53,663 nt of DNA from assembly GCA_902587295.1 (NCBI GenBank), contig CACIKS010000001.1, positions 1 to 53,663 on the forward strand, given 5' to 3'. Position 1 is the first letter of the stretch. Each line of letters begins with the position of its first letter. A program made the translations under genes and the position numbers. Positions 11,369 to 20,488 of this stretch are shown piece after piece. This stretch comes from an uncultured Pelagibacteraceae bacterium (GTDB lineage: Bacteria > Pseudomonadota > Alphaproteobacteria > Pelagibacterales > Pelagibacteraceae). The notes beneath the pieces were generated by a model. That model saw only the letters and a program-made list of their open reading frames with translations, searched no databases and was not told where the DNA came from.

Positions 11369-12583
11369 GTGTTTTTAAAATATAAAATTCAAATTTATTA
11401 TTTTTTTTTAATTTTTTTATCAATATCATTCCCTATTTATTATGGAAATATTGGGGTCTTTCCAATCGATAGTTTCTTAATTTTTAATGGAGGATATAAT
11501 GTTTTTAATGGATACCATCCATTTAAAGATTATTGGTCAATAACTGGACCTATACTAGACTATTTTCAATCAATTTTCTTTTTAATATTTGGCATAAATT
11601 GGTTGAGTTATATTTTACATGCTTCGGTAATCAATTCATTATTAGTTGTAATTTCTTTTTATTTTTTTTACAAAATGAAATTAAAAGAAGAGCTCTCATT
11701 TTTATACTCTCTTTCAATCGGGATCTTAGCTTATTCACAAACAGGTACTCCATTTATGGATTATCACGCATTTATCTTTTCATTTATTTCAATAATATTT
11801 TTGCTATTAGGATTGCAATTTAAAAAAAATATATATTGGTTTTTCTCAGCATTTTTTTTATTTATTTCTTTTTTTTCCAAACAAATTCCTTCAAGTTACT
11901 TGGCAATTTTTTTAATTTTAATTTTTTTTTCATTTTTTTCTTATTTTAAAAAAAAATATTCAAGCAACCTACTTTTTTTTATGTATACCCTGATCGTATT
12001 ATTCTTAATATTTTTATTAGGTATTTTTATTGGTAAAATTCCAATGAGCAATGTTTTAAATCAATACTTTCTATATCCAATTGGAATAGGTCAGGAAAGA
12101 AGTGAACTTTTAAATTTTGATTTAAAAAATACTATATTTCAATTTAAATACCTATACTTTGCAATATTACCTTACATTATTGTATTTTCTTTTAATTTTA
12201 AAAAAATAAATAAACATAAGGAAAAATATAAAGAGCTTATTTTTTTAACACTTATTGCAGGTACTTTTGTAATTTTTATATACGCACAGCTTATTACTTT
12301 GAATCAGGTGTTAATTTTTTTTACAATACCTTTTTACCTTGCTGTTTCTCATATCTATAACGTAAAATTTTTTAAAAATATTAACTTGTCAATTTTTTTA
12401 GTCTTGCTTTTATTTTTTTCAACAACAAAATTTCATTTGAGATTCAATGTAGAAAAAAAATTTATGGAACTTTCAAATAGTAACCTAGATCTCGCTATTG
12501 ATGCTTATTCACTTGGTAATATTCTTAAAGGATTAAAGTGGATATCTCCTAAATATGATGAAAATCCTCAAAAAGAATTATAA
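11369..12583 (+). CDS. Multi-pass membrane protein, possibly GT-C glycosyltransferase-like, C-terminus probably lost
   Basis: I do not firmly recognise this 404-residue protein. It starts with GTG two bases after mdh and has about ten hydrophobic helices. An acidic, aromatic first external loop (PIDSFLIFNGGYNVFNGYH near residues 30-48, then KDYWSITGP) is reminiscent of the first loop of GT-C sugar transferases such as ArnT/PMT types. The frame stops at 12583 just after LKWISPKYDENPQ. A second frame that reads like the tail of a similar protein follows at 12555-12746, so the gene may have suffered an internal deletion or a frameshift. It interrupts an otherwise purely TCA-cycle gene run. Confidence 0.6.
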   Translation: MFLKYKIQIYYFFLIFLSISFPIYYGNIGVFPIDSFLIFNGGYNVFNGYHPFKDYWSITGPILDYFQSIFFLIFGINWLSYILHASVINSLLVVISFYFFYKMKLKEELSFLYSLSIGILAYSQTGTPFMDYHAFIFSFISIIFLLLGLQFKKNIYWFFSAFFLFISFFSKQIPSSYLAIFLILIFFSFFSYFKKKYSSNLLFFMYTLIVLFLIFLLGIFIGKIPMSNVLNQYFLYPIGIGQERSELLNFDLKNTIFQFKYLYFAILPYIIVFSFNFKKINKHKEKYKELIFLTLIAGTFVIFIYAQLITLNQVLIFFTIPFYLAVSHIYNVKFFKNINLSIFLVLLLFFSTTKFHLRFNVEKKFMELSNSNLDLAIDAYSLGNILKGLKWISPKYDENPQKEL

Positions 12584-12746
12584 AAAATTTTTTACAAAAA
12601 GTATTAAAAAACAGAATATAAAAATTATATATTTGATCGACAAAGAGCAAAAATACTTAGATAATATTTATCAAAATAGTAATTGTATTGGTTATACACA
12701 AATAAACCCGATTACCTTAAGAGCTAATATAGAAAAATGCGATTAA
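12555..12746 (+). pseudogene. Probable detached C-terminal remnant of the preceding membrane protein
   Basis: This frame overlaps the end of the preceding gene by 29 bases and lies in a different phase. It codes for 63 residues that are basic at first (KKNYKKFFTKSIKKQNIKI), then a beta-like IIYLIDKE segment, a CIGYTQINPI stretch and a terminal cysteine-containing tail. Such a pattern would suit the soluble C-terminal end of the membrane family upstream. I infer this from memory of similar SAR11 proteins, not from an alignment. The alternative is an independent small gene. It has no evident ribosome binding site. Confidence 0.35.
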
Positions 12747-12754
12747 TTATCTAT

Positions 12755-12760
12755 TATAAT
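12755..12760 (+). promoter_or_regulatory. Possible -10 box for sucC
   Basis: A perfect TATAAT lies eight bases before the sucC ATG. No good -35 box is visible 16-18 bases upstream. If it were used, transcription would begin within a few bases of the start codon, giving a nearly leaderless sucC message. In DNA this AT-rich such a hexamer can arise by chance. Confidence 0.25.
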
Positions 12761-12768
12761 TCATAACA

Positions 12769-13926
12769 ATGAATATACACGAACATCAAGCAAAAAAACT
12801 TCTGAAAGAGTTCGGTGCGCCAGTTACAAATGGAGTTGTAATTTTAAAACCTCAAGACCTATCGGAAAAAATAAAAAATCTTAAATCAGATAAACTAGTT
12901 TTAAAGGCTCAAATTCACGCAGGAGGACGAGGAAAAGCTGGAGGAGTAAAGCTTATTGATAGATCTAAAATCCAAGAGGAAGTAAAGAATATGTTTGGTA
13001 AAATTCTTATAACTCACCAAACTGGACCAGAAGGCAAAGAAGTAAAAAGAATTTATATTCAGGAAGCATATGACATAGATAAAGAATTTTACTTATCTTG
13101 TTTAGTCGATAGAGAAAGTTCAAAAATAGCATTTATTTCTAGTACTGAAGGGGGAGTAGATATAGAGACTGTTTCAAAAAAAAATCCTGAAAAAATTATA
13201 ACTACCAAAATTGAATTAAAAAAATCTCTTACAGACGAAGATATAGAGAAGGTTATAAAGATATTTTCATTTGACAATGTTCAAAAAAAAGAAGCAAAAA
13301 ATTTATTAAATGCATTATACAATATTTTAATTGATAAAGATGCTACTTTGATCGAGATTAATCCATTGATTATTACCAAACAAAAAAAAATTATTTGTTT
13401 AGATGCTAAAATGAACTTTGATGATAATGCATTGTTTAGAAGACCAGAAATTTTTAAACTTAGAGATTTAAACGAGGAAGAACAAGTAGAAACCGAAGCT
13501 AGTAAATTTGGATTAGCATATATTAAACTAAATGGCTCAATAGGTTGTATGGTTAATGGAGCAGGATTAGCAATGGCGACTATGGATATAATAAAATTAT
13601 ACGGGAAAGAGCCAGCCAATTTTCTCGATGTAGGTGGTGGAGCTTCAAAAGAACAAGTTTCAGCAGCTTTTAAATTAATTTTGTCAGACAAGAAGGTCAA
13701 AGGAATTTTAATAAATATTTTTGGTGGAATAATGCGTTGCGATGTACTTGCTCAAGGAGTTGTTGAAGCTGCTAAAGAAATTAATATTAAAGTACCTTTA
13801 GTTGTAAGACTTGCTGGTACCAATTTCGAAAAAGGTAAAGAAATTTTAGACAAATCGGGATTAAAAATATTATCTGCTATTGATCTCAATGATGCAGCTA
13901 AAAAAATTGTAGATGCAATAAAATAA
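12769..13926 (+). CDS. sucC: Succinyl-CoA ligase beta subunit SucC
   Basis: With SucD this makes succinate, ATP/GTP and CoA from succinyl-CoA. It has 385 residues. The N-terminus MNIHEHQAKKLLKEFG is the classic ATP-grasp start of SucC. KAQIHAGGRGKAGGVKL lies near residues 46-62, EINPL near 200 binds metal, and a GGGASKEQV segment near 290 and NIFGGIMRCDVLAQG near 318 form the CoA/phosphate region. The stop abuts the sucD start. Confidence 0.97.
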   Translation: MNIHEHQAKKLLKEFGAPVTNGVVILKPQDLSEKIKNLKSDKLVLKAQIHAGGRGKAGGVKLIDRSKIQEEVKNMFGKILITHQTGPEGKEVKRIYIQEAYDIDKEFYLSCLVDRESSKIAFISSTEGGVDIETVSKKNPEKIITTKIELKKSLTDEDIEKVIKIFSFDNVQKKEAKNLLNALYNILIDKDATLIEINPLIITKQKKIICLDAKMNFDDNALFRRPEIFKLRDLNEEEQVETEASKFGLAYIKLNGSIGCMVNGAGLAMATMDIIKLYGKEPANFLDVGGGASKEQVSAAFKLILSDKKVKGILINIFGGIMRCDVLAQGVVEAAKEINIKVPLVVRLAGTNFEKGKEILDKSGLKILSAIDLNDAAKKIVDAIK

Positions 13927-14802
13927 ATGTCCATTTTAGTAAATAAAAAAACGAAAGTAATATGCCAAGGATTTACCGGAACACACGGAACATTTCATTC
14001 TGAGCAAGCAATAAAATATGGAACACAATTAGTAGGAGGTGTTACACCAAAAAAAGGTGGACAAAAACATCTTGGCTTACCAGTATTTAACACTGTTAAA
14101 GAAGCAAAAGACAAAACTGGAGCAAATGCATCAATGATTTATGTTCCACCAAAATTTGCGGCTTTAGCAATATTAGAGGCTCTAGATGCAAATTTAGATT
14201 TAATAGTTTGTATAACAGAAGGAATACCTATTTTAGATATGATGAGAGTTAAAAAGGTTTTATCAAAAAGTAAAAGTAGATTGATTGGACCCAATTGTCC
14301 CGGAATAATTACTCCAGAAGAATGTAAAATTGGAATAATGCCTGGCAATATACACAAAAAAGGTTCTGTAGGAATTGTATCAAGATCAGGAACTCTTACA
14401 TATGAGGCGGTTGCTCAAACATCAAAAAACGGTTTAGGACAATCAACTTGTATAGGAATTGGAGGAGATCCTATCAACGGCACAAATTTTATTGATTGCT
14501 TAGATCTTTTTCTTAAAGATGAAGATACTCATTCAATAATTATGATAGGTGAAATTGGCGGAACTGCCGAAGAAGAAGCAGCTGAGTTTTTAAAAAGTTC
14601 AAAAATAAAAAAACCTATGGTTGGTTTTATTGCGGGACTAACCGCACCACCTGGTAGAAGAATGGGGCATGCTGGCGCGATAATATCTGGAGGAAAAGGC
14701 GGTGCAAAAGACAAAATTGAGGTTATGAAATCTGCAGGTATAACTATATCAAAATCACCAGCAGACATTGGAGAGACACTTTATTCAAAACTTAAAAGTT
14801 GA
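13927..14802 (+). CDS. sucD: Succinyl-CoA ligase alpha subunit SucD
   Basis: SucD binds CoA and carries the phosphorylated histidine of the reaction. In 291 residues, the [16 protein letters not shown] segment near 12-27 and GGVTPKKGG near 37-45 form the CoA-binding Rossmann part. [10 protein letters not shown] is near residue 120, and the active-site histidine is H248 in [14 protein letters not shown]. It begins at the base after the sucC stop. The gene ends 36 bases before sucA with no terminator between them, so the sucCD-sucAB-lpd genes may form one transcript. Confidence 0.97.
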   Translation: MSILVNKKTKVICQGFTGTHGTFHSEQAIKYGTQLVGGVTPKKGGQKHLGLPVFNTVKEAKDKTGANASMIYVPPKFAALAILEALDANLDLIVCITEGIPILDMMRVKKVLSKSKSRLIGPNCPGIITPEECKIGIMPGNIHKKGSVGIVSRSGTLTYEAVAQTSKNGLGQSTCIGIGGDPINGTNFIDCLDLFLKDEDTHSIIMIGEIGGTAEEEAAEFLKSSKIKKPMVGFIAGLTAPPGRRMGHAGAIISGGKGGAKDKIEVMKSAGITISKSPADIGETLYSKLKS

Positions 14803-14838
14803 AAATTTAATTTTTATGTTAATATAGAAGTATAAATA

Positions 14839-17736
14839 ATGTCTATAAATAAAAATAATAATATTTTTGAAAAAACTTCGTTTTTAGGCAACAATAGCTC
14901 TGAGTTCGTTGAGACATTGTATGCAGAGTATTTGAAAAATCCAAATAAAATTCCTGAACAATGGAGGGAATTTTTTCAAGGCCTTAATGAAAAAAAAGAG
15001 AAAATTTTAAATAATGCAAACGGTCCTAGTTGGTCACCTAAAAAAAAATTTAATCTTGTTCAAGAAAATATCTATAAAACTGAAAATAATAAAAATAGTA
15101 ATTTAATAGAAACCTTAGATAGTAGAGATGTATTAGAAGCTGCAAAAGATTCTGTGAGAGCTAATATGTTGGTTAGGGCATATAGAATTAGAGGACACTT
15201 GATATCAAATTTGGACCCCTTAGGACTTCAAAAAATTGAAAAACATTCTGAATTGAAATATGAAACTTATGGTTTTACAAAAAAAGATTTATCTAAAAAA
15301 ATATTTTTAGATGGTGTTCTCGGAATCCAAACAGCATCTCTTGAGGAAATTTTATCAATAGCAAAAAAAACTTATTGTCAAAATATTGGTTTTGAATTTA
15401 TGCATATGTCTGATCCGGAAGAAAGAAAATGGATTAGAGATAGAATTGAGGGAAGAGAAAAGGAGATCAAATTTACAGAAAATGGAAGAAAAGCGATCTT
15501 CAACAAATTAGTTGAAGCTGAAGGGTTTGAAAAATTTTTGCAAGTAAAATTTGTGGGAACAAAAAGATTTGGTTTAGACGGAGGAGAGTCTCTCATTCCA
15601 GCCTTAGAACAAATTATTAAGAGAGGCGGACACCTTGGTGTAAAAGAGGTAAAAATTGGAATGCCTCATAGAGGAAGACTAAATGTGCTTGCAAATATGA
15701 TGCAAAAACCATTTAAAGCCATCTTTAAAGAATTTTTTGGACAAAGTATAACATCAAAAAAAGATTTTGAAGGAGATGTTAAATATCATTTAGGTGCATC
15801 AGCAAATAGAGAGTTCGATGGAAATCTTGTGCACATAAGTCTTACGGATAACCCTTCACATCTAGAGGCAGTAAATCCAGTAGTATTAGGACAGGTCAGA
15901 GCAAAACAATTTTTTCATAAAGACAAAAGTAGAAAAAAAGTAGTCCCAGTACTAATTCACGGGGACGCAGCATTTGCCGGACAAGGTGTTGTAGCGGAAT
16001 GTTTTGCTATGTCAGGTTTGCCCGGACACAATACCGGTGGAACTATTCATATTATTGTAAACAATCAAATAGGATTTACAACAGCGCCCAGATTTGCAAG
16101 ATCTTCACCTTATCCATCTGATTTAGCTAAAATGGTACAGGCTCCAATTTTTCATGTGAATGGTGACGATCCGGAAGCTGTGGTCCACTGCGCAAAGATT
16201 GCTACAGAGTTTAGACAAAGCTTCAACAGAGATGTGGTGATTGATATGGTTTGCTATAGAAGATACGGCCACAATGAGGGTGACGAACCGTCATTTACAC
16301 AACCATTAATGTATAAAAAAATTAGAAAACATCCAACAACATTACAAATATATGGACAAAAATTAATTAGAGAAGGATTAATTTCATCAGAAGTATACGA
16401 AAAAACAAAAAAAGAATTTAAAGATTTTTTAAACAAAGAATTTATTGGAGCTAAAGATTATAAAGTTAAAATGAAATGGTTTGACGGCGTATGGTCAAGA
16501 TTTAAACCAGAGATAGGAAAAGACAGAAGAGGAGCAACTGGAGTAGATAAAGAGAAATTAAAATTGATAGGAAAAAAAATTACTCATTTGCCTGATAATT
16601 CTAACTTTCATAAAACTTTAATAAAGATATTTGAAAATAAAAGAAAAATGTTCACAGAGGACAAGCCAATTGATTGGTCAACTGCAGAAACACTGGCTTT
16701 TGCAACACTTTTAACAGAGGGTTTTTCCGTTCGATTATCAGGTCAAGACTCAGGCAGAGGAACTTTTAGCCAAAGACATTCCGTTTTAAGAAATCAAGAC
16801 AGTCACGAAAGATATGTTCCATTAAATAACATATCAAAAGAACAAAAGAATTTTGAGGTAATCGACAGCCTTTTGTCAGAGTTAGGAGTTTTAGGTTTTG
16901 AATTTGGTTATTCTTTATCAGAGCCTGAAACCCTGGTTCTTTGGGAAGCTCAGTTTGGAGATTTTGTAAATGGAGCACAAGTAGTTATAGATCAATTCAT
17001 TGCTTCAGGAGAGTCTAAGTGGTCAAGAGCCAGTGGATTAGTAATGCTTTTACCCCATGGTTACGAAGGACAAGGTCCAGAGCATTCTTCAGCAAGATTA
17101 GAAAGATTTTTACAATTGTGTGCCCAGGATAATTTGCAAGTAGTAAATTGTACAACTCCAGCGAATTATTTTCACGCTCTTAGGAGACAAATGCATAGAG
17201 ATTTCAGAAAACCACTAATAGTTATGACACCAAAATCTTTGTTAAGACACAAAAGATGTATTTCTAATATAAGTAATTTTACAAAAAAAAGTTCATTTCA
17301 TAGAATTCTCGAGGACGATGCTTATTTGGAAAATAATAATCTGATTAAATTAAAAAAAGATAATAAAGTAAAAAAAGTAATAATGTGTTCAGGAAAAATT
17401 TATTTTGATTTAATTGAAGCTAGAGAAAAAGCCAAAGATGATAAAACTGTTTTTCTAAGGATAGAACAATTATATCCATTTCCAGTAAAACAGTTAGGCA
17501 AACAATTAAAAAGATATGAAAACGCAAAATTCTACTGGTGTCAGGAAGAACCAAAGAATATGGGCGCGTGGAATACTGCGCGACATTATATCGATAGAAC
17601 TTTAGAAATCATTCAAGTAAAAGGCGAAAAGGTTAAATATGTTGGTAGAAATGCAGCTGCGTCACCAGCTACCGGAAATTTAAATAAACATCTTGCAGAA
17701 CAAAAAGAAATATTAGAAAAGGTTATAAATAAGTAA
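14839..17736 (+). CDS. sucA: 2-oxoglutarate dehydrogenase E1 component SucA
   Basis: SucA decarboxylates 2-oxoglutarate with thiamine diphosphate and hands the succinyl group to SucB. At 965 residues it has the normal E1o length. The N-terminal tail (SSEFVETLYAEYLKNP) is the segment that docks on the complex core. VKIGMPHRGRLNVLANMM lies near residues 272-289, HGDAAFAGQGVVAE near 375-388, and the ThDP-binding region has GDDPEAVVHCAKIA near 445. The C-terminal domain has GQDSGRGTFSQRHSV near 635. It adjoins sucB with no spacing. Confidence 0.98.
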   Translation: MSINKNNNIFEKTSFLGNNSSEFVETLYAEYLKNPNKIPEQWREFFQGLNEKKEKILNNANGPSWSPKKKFNLVQENIYKTENNKNSNLIETLDSRDVLEAAKDSVRANMLVRAYRIRGHLISNLDPLGLQKIEKHSELKYETYGFTKKDLSKKIFLDGVLGIQTASLEEILSIAKKTYCQNIGFEFMHMSDPEERKWIRDRIEGREKEIKFTENGRKAIFNKLVEAEGFEKFLQVKFVGTKRFGLDGGESLIPALEQIIKRGGHLGVKEVKIGMPHRGRLNVLANMMQKPFKAIFKEFFGQSITSKKDFEGDVKYHLGASANREFDGNLVHISLTDNPSHLEAVNPVVLGQVRAKQFFHKDKSRKKVVPVLIHGDAAFAGQGVVAECFAMSGLPGHNTGGTIHIIVNNQIGFTTAPRFARSSPYPSDLAKMVQAPIFHVNGDDPEAVVHCAKIATEFRQSFNRDVVIDMVCYRRYGHNEGDEPSFTQPLMYKKIRKHPTTLQIYGQKLIREGLISSEVYEKTKKEFKDFLNKEFIGAKDYKVKMKWFDGVWSRFKPEIGKDRRGATGVDKEKLKLIGKKITHLPDNSNFHKTLIKIFENKRKMFTEDKPIDWSTAETLAFATLLTEGFSVRLSGQDSGRGTFSQRHSVLRNQDSHERYVPLNNISKEQKNFEVIDSLLSELGVLGFEFGYSLSEPETLVLWEAQFGDFVNGAQVVIDQFIASGESKWSRASGLVMLLPHGYEGQGPEHSSARLERFLQLCAQDNLQVVNCTTPANYFHALRRQMHRDFRKPLIVMTPKSLLRHKRCISNISNFTKKSSFHRILEDDAYLENNNLIKLKKDNKVKKVIMCSGKIYFDLIEAREKAKDDKTVFLRIEQLYPFPVKQLGKQLKRYENAKFYWCQEEPKNMGAWNTARHYIDRTLEIIQVKGEKVKYVGRNAAASPATGNLNKHLAEQKEILEKVINK

Positions 17737-19059
17737 ATGTCAGAAAAAATAGTAGTTCCAGCACTAGGTGAGTCAATTACAGAGGCTACAGTTTCCAAAT
17801 GGTTAAAATCTGTTGGGGAAGAGGTGAACTCAGACGAGCCACTTGTCGAACTTGAAACGGATAAAGTTAATGTTGAAGTACCATCACCATCAAGTGGAGT
17901 TTTAGAAAAAATATCTGTTAAAGCAGGGTCGGTAGTAGAGGTAGGCGCCCTTTTAGGAAGCGTAGGAGAAAATAATTTAAATAAGAACAAAGAAATACAG
18001 GAAAAAAAATATACTCCTCCAAAATCAGATGAAAAAGAAATTTCTCTCAATGAGGAAATAAAAAAACCAAAAAAAATTAAAGAAGAGAAGAAGAAAGTGA
18101 CTAACGGAGTAAAACCAATGATTTTAAATGAGGAAAAATCCGAACCAGCATTAATTCTAGAGGACGAACATATTCCTGAAAAATTTAAACAGCCTCAAAA
18201 AAAACAAACACTATCTCCATCTGCTAGAAAAATAGCTGCCGAAAAAAATATAAACTTAGAAGAAATAAAAGGCAGTGGAAAACATGGGGTAATTCTAAAA
18301 GGTGATTTGATAGATCTTATGGGCTCTAAACCTGGTCCAAATCTAAAAAAAGCGAAAGACGGCCCCGAAGAAAGAATTAAAATGACAAGGTTAAGATTAA
18401 CCATAGCAAAAAGATTGAAGGAAGCGCAAAATAATGCAGCTATGCTTACAACATTTAATGAAGTTGATATGCATAATATAATTGAAATACGAAAAAATTA
18501 TCAAGAAGAGTTTCAAAAAAAATATTCTGTAAAATTAGGCTTTATGTCTTTTTTCGTCAAAGCATCAATAGTAGCACTCAAAAATTATCCAGCAATTAAT
18601 GCAGAAATACAAGATGAGGAAATAGTTTACAAAAATTACTATAATATAAGTTTTGCAGTTGGAACAGATAAAGGCTTGGTAGTACCGGTATTAGTAAATC
18701 CAGATGAAATGTCGTTCGCAGATATAGAAAAAAATATTGGAAGCCTGGGGGAGAAAGCGAAAAATGGAAAAATTACAATTAATGATTTACAAGGCGGAAC
18801 ATTTACTATCACCAATGGAGGGATTTATGGTTCGATGCTTTCAACTCCTATATTAAATCCACCTCAGTCAGGCGTTTTGGGTATGCACAACATAATTGAA
18901 AGACCAGTAGTTGTAAATGGTTCTATAGTAATACGTCCAATGATGTATTTGGCTTTATCTTACGATCACAGAATTGTAGATGGTAAAGAAGCTGTTTCAT
19001 TTTTAAAAAATATAAAAGATTCTTTAGAAGAACCAAGAAGACTTTTTTTAAACGTTTAA
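17737..19059 (+). CDS. sucB: 2-oxoglutarate dehydrogenase E2, dihydrolipoyl succinyltransferase
   Basis: SucB forms the core of the 2-oxoglutarate dehydrogenase complex and transfers succinyl groups to CoA. The 440-residue chain has one lipoyl domain at 1-77 with the lipoylated lysine K43 in ETDKVN. A charged linker rich in Lys and Glu spans about 85-150, a peripheral-subunit-binding domain ([15 protein letters not shown]) about 150-190, and a catalytic domain follows with H411 and D415 in YDHRIVDG. The E2o rather than E2p identity follows from its place between sucA and lpd. Confidence 0.97.
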   Translation: MSEKIVVPALGESITEATVSKWLKSVGEEVNSDEPLVELETDKVNVEVPSPSSGVLEKISVKAGSVVEVGALLGSVGENNLNKNKEIQEKKYTPPKSDEKEISLNEEIKKPKKIKEEKKKVTNGVKPMILNEEKSEPALILEDEHIPEKFKQPQKKQTLSPSARKIAAEKNINLEEIKGSGKHGVILKGDLIDLMGSKPGPNLKKAKDGPEERIKMTRLRLTIAKRLKEAQNNAAMLTTFNEVDMHNIIEIRKNYQEEFQKKYSVKLGFMSFFVKASIVALKNYPAINAEIQDEEIVYKNYYNISFAVGTDKGLVVPVLVNPDEMSFADIEKNIGSLGEKAKNGKITINDLQGGTFTITNGGIYGSMLSTPILNPPQSGVLGMHNIIERPVVVNGSIVIRPMMYLALSYDHRIVDGKEAVSFLKNIKDSLEEPRRLFLNV

Positions 19060-19063
19060 AGCA

Positions 19064-20467
19064 ATGGAAGAAAATTTTGATCTATTAGTTATCGGTGGAG
19101 GGCCTGGAGGTTATGTTTGTGCTATAAGGGCAGCACAACTCGGTTTAAAAACTGGCTGTATCGAGTCAAGAGGAACTCTTGGCGGCACTTGCTTAAATGT
19201 GGGATGTATTCCATCCAAAAGTCTTCTCAATTTATCGGATATGTATAGAAAAGCACAAAAAGACTATAATAATCTCGGCATAGAAGTAGGTGAAGTAAAA
19301 TTAAATTTAAAAAAAATAATGATGAACAAAAGTAAGTCAGTTCAAGTTTTAACAAAAGGTGTAGAATTTTTATTTAAAAAAAACAAAGTTACATACATCA
19401 AAGGTAAAGGAGTTTTATTTTCAAAAAATAATGTAGTGGTTTATGAAAATGGAAAAAAAACATCATATAGCTCAAAAAATATCGTTATAGCCACTGGTTC
19501 ATCATCAAGCTCTGTTCCTGGTATTGAAATCAATGAAAAAAATATAATTTCTTCAACGGGCGCTATATCTTTAGAAAAAGTTCCAAAAAGTATGGTTGTT
19601 ATAGGAGGAGGATATATAGGTCTTGAGATGGGATCTGTGTGGTCCAGATTAGGCTCTGAAGTTACAGTAATCGAATATTTAGATCATATTACGCCAGGAA
19701 TGGATAGAGAAATTTCAAAAGAGTTTCAAAAGATTTTGACCAAGCAAGGTATAAAATTTTTATTAGATAACAAAGTTACAAAAGTAGAAGATCAAAATAA
19801 TAAAGTTATCGTTGAATTTAATAACAATACTACTAAAGCGAAAAGTAAAATTGAATGTGAGAAAGTTCTAGTTTCTGTAGGAAGGAAGCCTTATACAGAT
19901 GGTTTAAATCTGTCAAAGATTGGTATTAATAAAGATAAAAAAGGTAGAATAGACATTGATAAAGAGTTTAGGACATCAGTAAAAAATATATTTGCAATTG
20001 GCGATGTTATAAAAGGACCAATGTTAGCACACAAAGCTGAAGAAGAAGGAATAGCCGTTGCAGAAATTCTTGCAGGTCAATCTGGTCATGTAAATTATGA
20101 TGTGATTCCAGGGGTAATTTATACCTCACCCGAAGTTGCTGCTGTTGGAAAAACTGAGGAAGAATTAAAAAATTTAAACATAAATTATAAAATTGGGAAA
20201 TTTCCTTTTATGGCGAACTCAAGAGCCAAAGTTAACAATGAAACGGAAGGGTTTGTTAAAATACTAGCTGACTCTAAAACCGATAAGGTTTTAGGAGTAC
20301 ATATAATAGGACCACATAGCGGAGATATGATTGCCGAAATGGCAATTGCTATGGAATTTGGTGCAAGCTCCGAAGATATTGCTAGAACATGCCACGCTCA
20401 TCCAACGCATACAGAAGCTATTAAAGAAGCAGCTTTAGCAGTTGAAAAGAGACCGATTCATTTTTAA
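19064..20467 (+). CDS. lpdA: Dihydrolipoyl dehydrogenase
   Basis: This FAD enzyme reoxidises the dihydrolipoyl arm of SucB and passes electrons to NAD+. It has 467 residues. VIGGGPGGYVCAIRA near 10-24 binds FAD. The redox disulfide is C43/C48 in GGTCLNVGCIPSK, and VVIGGGYIGLEMGSV near 178-192 binds NAD. The C-terminal HAHPTHTEA near 446-454 carries the catalytic His-Glu pair. It is the last gene of the 2-oxoglutarate dehydrogenase run and could also serve pyruvate dehydrogenase or glycine cleavage. Confidence 0.97.
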   Translation: MEENFDLLVIGGGPGGYVCAIRAAQLGLKTGCIESRGTLGGTCLNVGCIPSKSLLNLSDMYRKAQKDYNNLGIEVGEVKLNLKKIMMNKSKSVQVLTKGVEFLFKKNKVTYIKGKGVLFSKNNVVVYENGKKTSYSSKNIVIATGSSSSSVPGIEINEKNIISSTGAISLEKVPKSMVVIGGGYIGLEMGSVWSRLGSEVTVIEYLDHITPGMDREISKEFQKILTKQGIKFLLDNKVTKVEDQNNKVIVEFNNNTTKAKSKIECEKVLVSVGRKPYTDGLNLSKIGINKDKKGRIDIDKEFRTSVKNIFAIGDVIKGPMLAHKAEEEGIAVAEILAGQSGHVNYDVIPGVIYTSPEVAAVGKTEEELKNLNINYKIGKFPFMANSRAKVNNETEGFVKILADSKTDKVLGVHIIGPHSGDMIAEMAIAMEFGASSEDIARTCHAHPTHTEAIKEAALAVEKRPIHF

Positions 20468-20488
20468 GTAAATTTATTTTTAAAAATA

